The notes under the pieces were generated by a model. The model made no database searches and had not been told where the DNA came from. It was given only the letters and a program-made list of their open reading frames with translations. This document shows, one piece after another, positions 25,067 through 33,490 of a DNA stretch of 64,000 nt. A program made the translations under genes and the position numbers. This DNA is from Erythrobacter sp047872805 (GTDB lineage: Bacteria > Pseudomonadota > Alphaproteobacteria > Sphingomonadales > Sphingomonadaceae): assembly GCF_047872805.1 (NCBI RefSeq), contig NZ_JBLQUK010000001.1:248001-312000 (forward strand), in the 5' to 3' direction. The stretch's first letter is position 1, and each line of letters opens with the position of its first letter.

Positions 25067-26578
25067 ATGGGACATTCGCCAGTGACCGGACCGATGTCAG
25101 CACATATGACCGCCTCGCTCGCCGCCCTTTGCGTTACGGTCGATTGTTCATTGGGCGAGGCGATGCGCCGGCTGAACGAGACGGGTGGCGGACCGTTGTT
25201 GCTGCTTGACGACGAAGGACGTCTTAAACGCCTCGTCACCGATGGCGATCTGCGCCGCATGATCCTTGACGGAAGCGATCAGAATGCGCTGCTTGCCAGT
25301 CTGCCAGCGATTGTTCCTGTGACGGCGCAAATGAACACGCCGCTTGCCGGCCTGCAATCGCTTTTCGCCGCTCACAAGGTCTCCGCGATACCCAGGCTCG
25401 ATGCCGAAGGCAGGCCGTGGTTGCTTGAACGACGCGACTTTGGCGGGCCAGTGCTGCTTTCGACCCCGCATCTTGGCGATCTTGAACAGCAGTTTGTCCA
25501 ACAAGCTTTCGATACAAACTGGATTGCCCCGCTTGGCCCGCAGGTCGAAGGATTTGAACGTGAGCTTGCCGATTACAGCGAGAACGGTCACGTTGCCGCG
25601 CTGAGTTCGGGAACCGCCGCGCTGCATCTGGGTCTGATCTTGCTCGGCGTGAAAGATGGCGACCGGGTTTATTGTCCCAGCTTCACCTTCGCTGCCTCGG
25701 CAAACCCGATCCGCTATGAGCGCGCAGAGCCGGTTTTCATCGATTCAGAAACCGCAACCTGGAATATGTCGCCCGCCGCGCTTGAACGGGCGCTTTCGCG
25801 TGACAAGGCTGCCGGGCGGCTCCCCCGCGCGGTGGTCATCGCGAATTTATATGGGCAATCGGCCGATATGGACCCGCTCACGCAGCTTTGTGACGCCTAT
25901 GGCATACCGGTGCTCGAAGACGCAGCGGAATCGCTGGGCGCGACGTATCGCGGGCGCAAATCCGGCAGTTTTGGCAAGCTCTCGGCCTATTCCTTCAACG
26001 GCAACAAGATCATCACGACATCGGGTGGCGGGGCGCTTTGTTCGGATGATGAAGAACTGATTGCGCGCGCGCGTTTCCTGTCCACGCAAGCGCGCGAACC
26101 GGCTGCCCATTACGAACATAAGGTGATTGGCTACAATTACCGCCTCAGCAATGTTCTGGCCGGGATTGGGCGCGGCCAGCTTAAGGTGCTGGACGAACGC
26201 GTGCGCCGCCGGAGGGAAATATTTTCAATTTATCAATCCGTGCTGGCCGGTGTTCGAGGCATAGAGTGGATGCCAGAGCCCGAAGGCTACTTCTCGACGC
26301 GTTGGCTTACGGCTGCAACGATCAACCGGGAATGCGGCACCTGCCCAGGAGATCTTGTTGAGGCCTTGAAGGTCGTCGGTATCGAAGCGCGCCCGCTGTG
26401 GAAACCGATGCACCGTCAGCCGCTCTTCGCAGATTGCGAATATGTACCGCACGGAGAGAACCATTCGGTCAGCGACGAGTTGTTTGAATGCGGAGTGTGC
26501 CTCCCATCAGGCTCGAGCATGGCCGATGCGACGGTTACCCGGATTGCCGAACAGCTTCGCTATCTGATCGCAGGATAG
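25067..26578 (+). CDS. CBS-pair / DegT-type sugar aminotransferase fusion
   Basis: Two modules are fused. The first about 120 residues form a CBS pair: VTVDCSLGEAMRRLNETGGG, LLLLDDEGRLKRLVTDGDLRRM and a second, degenerate half around AGLQSLFAAHKVSAIP. From about 25450 a DegT/DnrJ/EryC1/StrS aminotransferase follows: WIAPLGPQVEGFE, SSGTAALHLGL, LEDAAESLGA and the pyridoxal-lysine motif SFNGNKIITTSGGG, as in PglE/LegC enzymes that aminate UDP-4-keto-6-deoxy-GlcNAc. In legionaminic-acid loci such CBS pairs are normally fused to a GlmU-like nucleotidyltransferase instead. Possible starts are ATG 25067, 25094 and 25106; none has a good Shine-Dalgarno. The 503 residues fit both domains. Confidence 0.85.
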   Translation: MGHSPVTGPMSAHMTASLAALCVTVDCSLGEAMRRLNETGGGPLLLLDDEGRLKRLVTDGDLRRMILDGSDQNALLASLPAIVPVTAQMNTPLAGLQSLFAAHKVSAIPRLDAEGRPWLLERRDFGGPVLLSTPHLGDLEQQFVQQAFDTNWIAPLGPQVEGFERELADYSENGHVAALSSGTAALHLGLILLGVKDGDRVYCPSFTFAASANPIRYERAEPVFIDSETATWNMSPAALERALSRDKAAGRLPRAVVIANLYGQSADMDPLTQLCDAYGIPVLEDAAESLGATYRGRKSGSFGKLSAYSFNGNKIITTSGGGALCSDDEELIARARFLSTQAREPAAHYEHKVIGYNYRLSNVLAGIGRGQLKVLDERVRRRREIFSIYQSVLAGVRGIEWMPEPEGYFSTRWLTAATINRECGTCPGDLVEALKVVGIEARPLWKPMHRQPLFADCEYVPHGENHSVSDELFECGVCLPSGSSMADATVTRIAEQLRYLIAG

Positions 26579-26585
26579 CAGTGCA

Positions 26586-27437
26586 GTGACCAAGCTTTGC
26601 CCTGTTCTGATCACCGCATCGCCGCAATTGGCCCAACTTGCCGAGCAATCTGGCGTGGGCAGAGTGATGGTTGATCTTGAGCGCAACGGCAAATTCGAGC
26701 GGCAAAAATTCCGCGACACATGGATCAGCAAACACACATTCGAGGACATTGCGCCGGTAGCAGCGGCGCTATCAAATGCCGATCTGATGGTCCGTATCAA
26801 CCCGCTATTTGACGGCAGCAGGGAGGAAATCGATATTGCAATCGCGCAAGGCGCACGTTCGATCATGCTGCCAATGTTTCGGGGTCTTGACGAAATCGAA
26901 AGGGTCGGCGCCTTGATTGCTAGGCGATGCCGCTTTATTCCCTTGGTGGAAACGGCGGAGGCCTTTGAAATTCTTGGTCAGGTCGCGGGCTGCGATGCGG
27001 TGGATGAAACCTTCGTTGGGCTCAATGACCTACACATCTCGTTAGGGCTCGATTTCATGTTTGAGCCGCTCACCAACGGGATGCTCGAACGTGGCTGCGA
27101 ATGCCTGCGCGAAATTGGCAAGCCATTCGGCTTTGGCGGCATTGCCCGCGTTGGCGAGGGTGATTTGCCCGCAGAGTACATCATCCGCGAACATGCGCGG
27201 CTTGGCTCGACTCGGGTGAATCTTTCCCGCACGTTCGCCCGCCCCGGCATTGCGCCCGGCGATACGACTACCGGAAATGCGGAGACCATGCAGCGCGAAA
27301 TTCGCAAGCTGTTCGATCTGTATGATGCCGCGCATCGCGCCACCTCGGCACAGCGGGCTGCCAATACGGCCGAACTCGGCAATAGGGTTGATGCAATTGT
27401 CGATAAGATTCGCACAGCGCGGGAGCATGCGGTGTGA
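26586..27437 (+). CDS. HpcH/HpaI-family aldolase in a nonulosonate operon
   Basis: The 283-residue protein has the PEP/pyruvate-aldolase TIM barrel signature: RVMVDLERNGK near the N-terminus, VRINPLFDG, ARSIMLPMFRGLDEI, the metal Glu in PLVETAEAFE and Asp in VGLNDLHISLG. Members use pyruvate enolate in reversible aldol reactions on 2-keto acids or act as CitE-like lyases. It starts with GTG 8 bases after the aminotransferase and its stop overlaps the next start (GTGA), so it belongs to the operon. No role in standard nonulosonic-acid synthesis is known to me; acting on a pyruvate-derived sugar acid is an inference. Confidence 0.8.
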   Translation: MTKLCPVLITASPQLAQLAEQSGVGRVMVDLERNGKFERQKFRDTWISKHTFEDIAPVAAALSNADLMVRINPLFDGSREEIDIAIAQGARSIMLPMFRGLDEIERVGALIARRCRFIPLVETAEAFEILGQVAGCDAVDETFVGLNDLHISLGLDFMFEPLTNGMLERGCECLREIGKPFGFGGIARVGEGDLPAEYIIREHARLGSTRVNLSRTFARPGIAPGDTTTGNAETMQREIRKLFDLYDAAHRATSAQRAANTAELGNRVDAIVDKIRTAREHAV

Positions 27438-27988
27438 AGCGCTTGATGGACATTCTTGTCAGCGCGACGGCCTTGATCCTGCTCTTGCCTGTGTTGATCG
27501 GATTGATGATCTGGATCAGGTTGGATAGCCCCGGTCCGGCGCTGTTCCGACAGACACGCATCGGTCAAATGGGCGAACCCTTCACAATCTTCAAACTTCG
27601 CAGCATGGTTCAGGACGCAGCGCAGCGCGGCGGTTACTCGACCAGTCGGGGGGACGCGCGCATTACGAGAGCGGGCCATTTCGTCAGGCGCACCAGCCTC
27701 GATGAACTTCCTCAGCTGTTCAATGTCCTGCGCGGAGATATGAGCCTGGTCGGACCGCGACCTGACACGCCAATGCAGCGGGATAATTACTCCGCTGAAG
27801 ACTGGGGCCGCCGCCATCTGGTTCGGCCCGGCATCACCGGGCTTGCCCAGGCACGGCTGCGGTCAACCGCCAGTGCGCAGGATCGTCTGGCGCTCGATCT
27901 TGAATATGTCTCCACGGCAAGCTTGCCGCGCGATCTGGCAATTCTGCTTGAAACGGTTCGCACCGTGATTTTCCGAAAGACCTACTGA
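27434..27988 (+). CDS. Initiating sugar-phosphate transferase (PglC/WbaP-like)
   Basis: The protein (184 residues) is a small monotopic phosphoglycosyltransferase: an N-terminal re-entrant helix MDILVSATALILLLPVL, IRLDSPGPALFRQTRIGQ, FTIFKLRSM, RRTSLDELPQLFNVLRGDMS, VGPRP and the C-terminal RPGITGLAQ. The DE pair in SLDELPQ is catalytic in this family. It transfers a sugar phosphate from a UDP-sugar to undecaprenyl phosphate and so starts the repeat unit. The size matches PglC, whose donor is UDP-diacetylbacillosamine, a compound the neighbouring genes could make. GTG start overlapping the upstream stop; 2 bases before asnB. Confidence 0.9.
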   Translation: MKRLMDILVSATALILLLPVLIGLMIWIRLDSPGPALFRQTRIGQMGEPFTIFKLRSMVQDAAQRGGYSTSRGDARITRAGHFVRRTSLDELPQLFNVLRGDMSLVGPRPDTPMQRDNYSAEDWGRRHLVRPGITGLAQARLRSTASAQDRLALDLEYVSTASLPRDLAILLETVRTVIFRKTY

Positions 27989-27990
27989 CG

Positions 27991-29799
27991 ATGTGCGGAA
28001 TTTCAGGATATTGGTCCTTTTCTGGCCGTAGCGTCCCAATTGATCGGATCGCGGCAATGTCGCGTTCGCAGGGGCATCGCGGCCCCGATGGTGATGGCGT
28101 TTACTGCAACGGACGGGTTGCCTTGGCCAACCAGAGGCTTGCAATTATCGATGTTGAGCGCGGCGATCAGCCGTTTGTCTCTGACGACGGCTGCGTGGCA
28201 GTCGTCCAGAACGGCGAGATATTCAATTATATTGAGCTGGCGAGGGAGCTGCGCGCGCAGGGTGTTCGGATCGACACCCATTCCGATACCGAGGTTCTGC
28301 TCCGCGCCTATCTTCACTGGGGTGCGGATTTTGTTAGCCGCCTCAACGGGATGTTCGCGATCGCGATTTGGGACAATCGGGATCGGACCCTGCGCCTTTA
28401 TCGGGATCGAATTGGGGTCAAGCCACTGTTTTATACACAGTCGGCCGAAGGTTTCGTGTTTGCATCTGAGATCAAGGCAATCCTTGCTGCCGGGATCGAG
28501 CCGCAGCTCGATTTGCAGGCACTCGACCTATTTCTGACCTTCAATTACGTCCCGCCCCCCTACACTGCCTTCGCTGGCATCCAGCACTTGCCGCCGGGCT
28601 GCATGGCAGAATTGCGGGCCGGAGAAGACTTGCGGATCAAGCGTTGGTGGTCACTTACTCAGCGCGATCTGGCGGAGCGTAGCGAAGCGGCTTGGACGGG
28701 TGAGTTCCTTGATCTTTTCGAAGATGCAGTTCGTCTCCGCCTGCGTTCGGATGTACCATTTGGCGCTTTTCTTTCGGGCGGGGTCGATTCCACATCGGTC
28801 GTCGGTTTCATGGCGCGCAATATGGATCGCCCGGTTCGCACATTTTCGATTGGCTTTGATGATCCGCGATTTGATGAAACCGCTAGCGCCCGACTGGCTG
28901 CGCAAAGGTTTGGTACAGATCACATCGCCGAAATCGTCGAATCCGACATGGTCAGCCAATGGCCGAATGTCATCTGGCACCTCGATCAACCCCACGGAGA
29001 TGTATCCTTCATGCCGACCCGGCGGGTTTCCGAACTGGCCTCGCGTCATGTGAAAGTTGTGCTGACCGGTGATGGCGGTGATGAATTGTTTGCTGGCTAT
29101 GACAAATACCGCAGTTTCTTCGCATCTCGCCCTGAAAACGAGAATGAAGGGGAATTCCGCGCAGCCTATCTCAACAATATCTCGTTATTCAATGCGGCAG
29201 AGAAACGTCGGCTTTATCTGCCTGCCTTCGCACAAAAGGTTGACGAAAACGCCGCGCGCGACCTGGTTGCCGGGCATTTTGACGACAGTCGGCACTGGGA
29301 CCGTCTTAACCAGGCACTGAACATCGATATGCAATTGCTGTTACCGGGCAACAATCTGGTAAAGCCGGACCGGATGGGCATGGCTGTCGGGGTTGAAGCC
29401 CGGACGCCTATGCTGGACTATCGGATGATGGAATTTGCCTTCACCATGCCCGAAGGTTTCAAGCTGCGCGATGGTGAAACCAAATATCTTTTCAAGAAAG
29501 CTGTGGCCCCGATGATCGGAGCTGATCTTGCCTATCGCAAAAAACAGATGTTCACCGTGCCGATCGGGGAATGGTTCAAGGATCGGTTGGCCACTGCTGC
29601 GCGGGAGACCTTGCTTGGCCAGAATTCATTGACGCGCAACATCTTTGATCCCACCGTTATGGCATCTTATCTCGATGCGCACATCGCCGGAACCGAGAAT
29701 CGCACCCGCGAAATTCGTGCATTGATGGCCATTGAAATTTGGGCGCGCCAATTTCTGGGCGAGGCAAAACCACAGAAGAAGCTGTCCGATGCAGCATGA
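27991..29799 (+). CDS. asnB: Glutamine-hydrolysing asparagine synthase-like amidotransferase
   Basis: The 602-residue protein has an N-terminal class II glutaminase domain with the nucleophile Cys2 (MCGISGYW), HRGPDGDG and NGEIFNY, and a C-terminal synthetase domain with the PP-loop FLSGGVDSTSVV and GDGGDELFAGYDKY. Family members make asparagine, but copies inside polysaccharide loci, such as WbpS-type enzymes, amidate uronic acids. Its place between the initiating transferase and the cytidylyltransferase (11-base overlap with the latter) argues for glycan modification, perhaps of ManNAcA or GalA. A housekeeping role remains possible. Confidence 0.85.
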   Translation: MCGISGYWSFSGRSVPIDRIAAMSRSQGHRGPDGDGVYCNGRVALANQRLAIIDVERGDQPFVSDDGCVAVVQNGEIFNYIELARELRAQGVRIDTHSDTEVLLRAYLHWGADFVSRLNGMFAIAIWDNRDRTLRLYRDRIGVKPLFYTQSAEGFVFASEIKAILAAGIEPQLDLQALDLFLTFNYVPPPYTAFAGIQHLPPGCMAELRAGEDLRIKRWWSLTQRDLAERSEAAWTGEFLDLFEDAVRLRLRSDVPFGAFLSGGVDSTSVVGFMARNMDRPVRTFSIGFDDPRFDETASARLAAQRFGTDHIAEIVESDMVSQWPNVIWHLDQPHGDVSFMPTRRVSELASRHVKVVLTGDGGDELFAGYDKYRSFFASRPENENEGEFRAAYLNNISLFNAAEKRRLYLPAFAQKVDENAARDLVAGHFDDSRHWDRLNQALNIDMQLLLPGNNLVKPDRMGMAVGVEARTPMLDYRMMEFAFTMPEGFKLRDGETKYLFKKAVAPMIGADLAYRKKQMFTVPIGEWFKDRLATAARETLLGQNSLTRNIFDPTVMASYLDAHIAGTENRTREIRALMAIEIWARQFLGEAKPQKKLSDAA

Positions 29800-30505
29800 T
29801 GTGCTTGCCCTGATTCCGGCGCGAGCGGGTTCCCGCAGGGTTCCGGGCAAGAACACGCGCCTCCTTGGCGGCAAGCCTTTGGCCGTTTGGACATTCGAGG
29901 CCGCGCTGGCATCGCGCGCGGTGGGAAAGGTGTTGCTGTCAACCGATGACAAGGAATTGATGGCGCTTGCACAGGCGCAGGGGATCGCTGTGCTCGAACG
30001 GCCTCAGGATCTGGCGGGGGATCATGCGAGCAGCGTCGATGTCGCCACACATGCGCTGGAAAGTGAACGTTCCGAGGGGCGAGACTGGGCGGCATTGTGC
30101 CTGTTGCAGCCGACCTCTCCCTTTCGTGCAGAGGGCCGGATCGACGCTGGACTTGGGCTGTTGCTGGGCAACCCAGCCACCGCGGCGGTGGTGGGCGTCG
30201 CCGCACCATCCCATCACCCGCTGCATTGCCTGATAGAGGACAACAATGGCAATGTATCGCTGATCGAAACGGCTGGCGCGCCGGTCGCTTCGCAACGCAG
30301 TCAGGATCTGCCCCGGGCATGGGCGCTAACAGGCTCATTCTATGCAATCCGCTCCGCAGTTCTGCGTGAGCAACGGTCTTTTCTGCCGGCGCATTGCCTG
30401 CCCTTGGTATGTGATGGGCCGGGCGAAGGGATCGATATCGACTGGCCCACCGATTTCGATCGCGCCGAGGCGCACCTTGCACTGAGCAAGGGCATTCACC
30501 GATGA
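29789..30505 (+). CDS. CMP-nonulosonate cytidylyltransferase (NeuA/LegF/PseF family)
   Basis: This acylneuraminate cytidylyltransferase (238 residues) has the CTP-binding ALIPARAGSRRVPGKN at residues 6-21, LLSTDDKELMALA, ERPQDLAGDHASSVDV and LLQPTSPFR, and ends with EGIDIDWPTDFDRAE. It activates a nonulosonic acid to its CMP form. ATG 29789 overlaps the end of asnB by 11 bases; the frame is open upstream but the conserved start is here. The specific sugar (sialic, legionaminic or pseudaminic) cannot be read from the motifs; the pathway context favours a legionaminic type. Confidence 0.88.
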   Translation: MQHDVLALIPARAGSRRVPGKNTRLLGGKPLAVWTFEAALASRAVGKVLLSTDDKELMALAQAQGIAVLERPQDLAGDHASSVDVATHALESERSEGRDWAALCLLQPTSPFRAEGRIDAGLGLLLGNPATAAVVGVAAPSHHPLHCLIEDNNGNVSLIETAGAPVASQRSQDLPRAWALTGSFYAIRSAVLREQRSFLPAHCLPLVCDGPGEGIDIDWPTDFDRAEAHLALSKGIHR

Positions 30506-31776
30506 CACGGTTTCTTGGTTCAACGGCGATCTTGTTGGCGATCACCTTCGCGTCCAAGCTGATTGGATTTGTGCGGGAATTGATCCTGCTTGAATCGCTT
30601 GGCATCGGAGCTGAGCTCGACGTGTTTGTCATTCTCTACGGCCTGGTCGGCCTGATGTCGGGAGCCTTGGGCATCTGCATCGTCACCAGCCTTACCCCGA
30701 TAGCTGGGAAGTTCCGAACACGCGCGAACACCATTGGGCTGATGGCGGAAGGGCTCCGCGCTGGTATGGCAGCGGGCGCTGCGGCGCTGGCGCTTTGCCT
30801 GATTTATGTCGCTGTACTGGGCACAGGAGGAACATCAAGCGCATGGCAAGTCGCCCTTGTCGTGCCGTTCATTGTGCCTTTTTCCCTGCTCGCGGAATAT
30901 CAGGTCGCTCTTTTCCTTTCGCGCAATCAACGTATGCCGGTGATTGCGGGCAATCTCATTATTTCGCTGCCGCTGGTTGCCGCACTGCTGATCTTTGATC
31001 TTGGCATTGTCACCTATGCCATCGGGCTCGCCGCCAGTTTTATCTTCCGAGCGGTGATTTTCGCCGCGTTACTGATGGGATCGAGCGAAGGGGAGGAAAC
31101 GGGAATCGCTGCGGCCTCAACATCGCTGTTTGGTGCGCGGTTGGGCCGAACGCTAGCCGGAGGTTCCGCCATGCTGGCAATTTCTGCAATCGCTATATCC
31201 GCGCCAATGGCTGCCCGCGAGTTGGGCGAAGGTCAGGCGACGGTAATCGCATATGGGCTCAAGGTTCCGCAGCTGATCATTACGTCGATCTGGTTTGTGC
31301 TTGGAACAGGGTTTTTCGCGCAGATCGTCACTCGCGGCACGCATGGCAGTAAGCGGCAGATTGCTATCTACACCGCATTCAATTTTGCAATTTTCGCCGC
31401 CATCATGGCGGGCACGCTTTTGCTCGGCCAGCTGGCTGATTTGCCGGAGATTCTGGCGTCATCGCAATTGATGCAAATTCTGCTCGCTAGCGCGCCTTTC
31501 TTGCCTCTCATAGCGCTGACTCCCCTGATTGAGATGAGCCAGCGCCTGCTGGCAACGGTCCAGCACCAATTGACCGTTCTGGCAATTGCTGCGTCCATTT
31601 TGATCGGTGGATTGGCCGCACAGGGCATCGCACTTGCCACCGGATCTGCGCCCCTGCTCGCACTCTCGCCAGCGATTGCGGGTGGTCTCGGCGCAATTGC
31701 CGCCTGCGTGATTGTTTCGCGACTCAACCTTTCAGCCACCAAATACGAAGCGAGCCATTCCAATGCCCCAGCCTGA
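30502..31776 (+). CDS. MOP/MVF-superfamily flippase (Wzx/MurJ-like)
   Basis: A 424-residue membrane protein with about 12-14 predicted helices, beginning ILLAITFASKLIGFVRELILLESLG, a start shared by MurJ-like MVF flippases. It likely moves the undecaprenyl-linked repeat unit across the inner membrane. ATGA overlap with the cytidylyltransferase; it overlaps the neuB-like gene by 14 bases. Assignment to Wzx is by context, since these families diverge strongly. Confidence 0.75.
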   Translation: MTRFLGSTAILLAITFASKLIGFVRELILLESLGIGAELDVFVILYGLVGLMSGALGICIVTSLTPIAGKFRTRANTIGLMAEGLRAGMAAGAAALALCLIYVAVLGTGGTSSAWQVALVVPFIVPFSLLAEYQVALFLSRNQRMPVIAGNLIISLPLVAALLIFDLGIVTYAIGLAASFIFRAVIFAALLMGSSEGEETGIAAASTSLFGARLGRTLAGGSAMLAISAIAISAPMAARELGEGQATVIAYGLKVPQLIITSIWFVLGTGFFAQIVTRGTHGSKRQIAIYTAFNFAIFAAIMAGTLLLGQLADLPEILASSQLMQILLASAPFLPLIALTPLIEMSQRLLATVQHQLTVLAIAASILIGGLAAQGIALATGSAPLLALSPAIAGGLGAIAACVIVSRLNLSATKYEASHSNAPA

Positions 31777-32827
31777 TCGCGCCATCACCATTGGCAAGCG
31801 AACCCTGTCTGATTGCGATCCTTGCTTCATCATCGCCGAAATTGGCGTCAACCATGATGGCGATCTTGATATCGCGCATAAGATGATAGACGCGGCGCAT
31901 GAATGCGGCGCCGATGCGGTCAAGTTCCAGACATTCAAAACCGATGCAAACATCCTGCGCGATGCGCCCAAAGCCGATTACCAGAAACGGCAGACCGGTG
32001 ACGGCACACAATTTGAAATGGTGCAAAAGTTAGAATTGGATTTTGCTGATTTTGCGAACCTCAAACAGCATTGCAATACGGTCGGCATAGAGTTTCTGAC
32101 AACGGCATTTGACGCCGAATCGCTGGATTTCGTAATTTCGCTCGCTCCGTCATGCCTCAAATGGCCTTCTGGAGAAATCAACAATCTGATGCTGCTTAGA
32201 CAAGCTGCAAAGTCACAATTGCCAGTCCTGCTTTCGACCGGGATGGCGAGTTTGGCGGAGGTGGATCGGGCGCTTGATGAATTGCGCGGAGCGTGTGATT
32301 TTGCCGTGATGCAATGCGTTTCCGACTATCCGGCGCGGCTTGAAGATCAGAATCTGCGCGTGCTGCAGACCTTTGCTGCTGCGTTCAATTGCCCGGTCGG
32401 CCTGTCCGATCACACGCTTGGCCAATGCGCAGCAATTGCCGCGCGAGCCTTGGGAATGTCGGTACTGGAGAAGCACTTTACGCTCGATGCCTCTGGCGCG
32501 GGTCCGGATCATGCGGCTTCGATGGAGCCAATGGAATTCAAAGCGATGGTTGAGACGCTACGGGCTCTGGAAATTGGTTTGGGCAACGGGATAAAGCGCC
32601 CGGTCGATGCCGAACTTTCAACGCGCGCAGTTGCCCGCAAGAGCCTTGTCTATGCTCGCGACCTGGCTGAAGGCCATACACTCACCGCTGGCGATCTCTG
32701 CGCCAAACGACCGGGCACGGGGCTTGCCCCCGATCTTGTAGATCTCGTGATTGGTCGGGGGCTGACGAGGAGAGTTCTGGCGGACGCTTTTGTCAATTTG
32801 AGTGATTTGGGAGGGAGCGGCGAATGA
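31763..32827 (+). CDS. neuB: N-acetylneuraminate/legionaminate synthase family (NeuB/LegI)
   Basis: The protein (354 residues) condenses PEP with a six-carbon amino sugar to a nine-carbon acid. The TIM barrel has FIIAEIGVNHDGDLDIA, DAVKFQTFKTD, FLTTAFDAESLDF, LKWPSGEINNLMLL, STGMASLAEV, VGLSDHTLG and LEKHFTLD. A C-terminal SAF/antifreeze-like domain (ARKSLVYARDLAEGHTL) completes it. The N-terminal SGEINN differs from the SAEI/ASPE forms of other clades, but I cannot assign sialic versus legionaminic specificity by eye. It overlaps the flippase gene and its stop overlaps the next start (ATGA). Confidence 0.92.
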   Translation: MPQPDRAITIGKRTLSDCDPCFIIAEIGVNHDGDLDIAHKMIDAAHECGADAVKFQTFKTDANILRDAPKADYQKRQTGDGTQFEMVQKLELDFADFANLKQHCNTVGIEFLTTAFDAESLDFVISLAPSCLKWPSGEINNLMLLRQAAKSQLPVLLSTGMASLAEVDRALDELRGACDFAVMQCVSDYPARLEDQNLRVLQTFAAAFNCPVGLSDHTLGQCAAIAARALGMSVLEKHFTLDASGAGPDHAASMEPMEFKAMVETLRALEIGLGNGIKRPVDAELSTRAVARKSLVYARDLAEGHTLTAGDLCAKRPGTGLAPDLVDLVIGRGLTRRVLADAFVNLSDLGGSGE

Positions 32828-33486
32828 CCAACACCAATCTCTTCGGCGTCTACGGTGCCGGGGGCTTTGGCCGCGAGGTGATGCCCATCCTCTCGCGTTT
32901 CGCCGCACAAAGCTATCCCATCGGAACCTGGCGCACGGTTTTCGTTGATGACGCCGCTGCGGGCGACGCAAACGGGCAGTATTCCGTGATGACGCTTGGT
33001 GAATTTGCCAAGGCAGAGGCACAATCGCGCGAGATTGTTCTCGCTGTAGGCAGCGGAGAGCTGCGTCAGAAGTTGGCGGATAAATGCACCGATACCGGTG
33101 TTGCCATTGGCGCTCTCACCGCCCCCAATGCCATGGTTCTTGATAATGTGACTTTTGGCCAAGGCGCGGTGTTGTGCCCGTTTTCCATGGTCACGTCCGA
33201 TACAGTGATCGGCGATCTGTTTCAGGCCAATATTTATGCCTATGTTGCGCATGATTGCATTGTTGGCGACCGCGTGACGCTTGCCCCTGGAGCAAAAGTG
33301 AACGGCAATGTTGAAATTGGCGACGACGTCTATGTTGGTACCGGCGCTTTGATCCGTCCGGGTCAGCCGGGCAACCGGCTGAAAATTGGCGCGAAGGCTG
33401 TCATAGGCATGGGTGCCGTTGTCACCAGCAATGTTGAACCGGGCGCCGTGGTGGTTGGGAACCCGGCCAAAGCCATGGTCCGATAA
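32824..33486 (+). CDS. NeuD/PglD-type sugar O/N-acyltransferase
   Basis: This 220-residue protein has an N-terminal PglD-like nucleotide-sugar domain (FGVYGAGGFGREVMPIL) and a left-handed beta helix with hexapeptide repeats (AVLCPFSMVTSDTVIGD, ILVGDRVTLAPGAKV-like segments) ending VVGNPAKAMVR. Relatives acetylate UDP-4-amino sugars (PglD, LegH-like) or O-acetylate sialic acids (NeuD). With the aminotransferase in the same operon, N-acetylation of UDP-4-amino-6-deoxy-GlcNAc to UDP-diacetylbacillosamine is the favoured role. Tightly coupled to neuB (ATGA) and to the NeuC-like gene, which starts 4 bases later. Confidence 0.85.
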   Translation: MTNTNLFGVYGAGGFGREVMPILSRFAAQSYPIGTWRTVFVDDAAAGDANGQYSVMTLGEFAKAEAQSREIVLAVGSGELRQKLADKCTDTGVAIGALTAPNAMVLDNVTFGQGAVLCPFSMVTSDTVIGDLFQANIYAYVAHDCIVGDRVTLAPGAKVNGNVEIGDDVYVGTGALIRPGQPGNRLKIGAKAVIGMGAVVTSNVEPGAVVVGNPAKAMVR

Positions 33487-33490
33487 TGCG

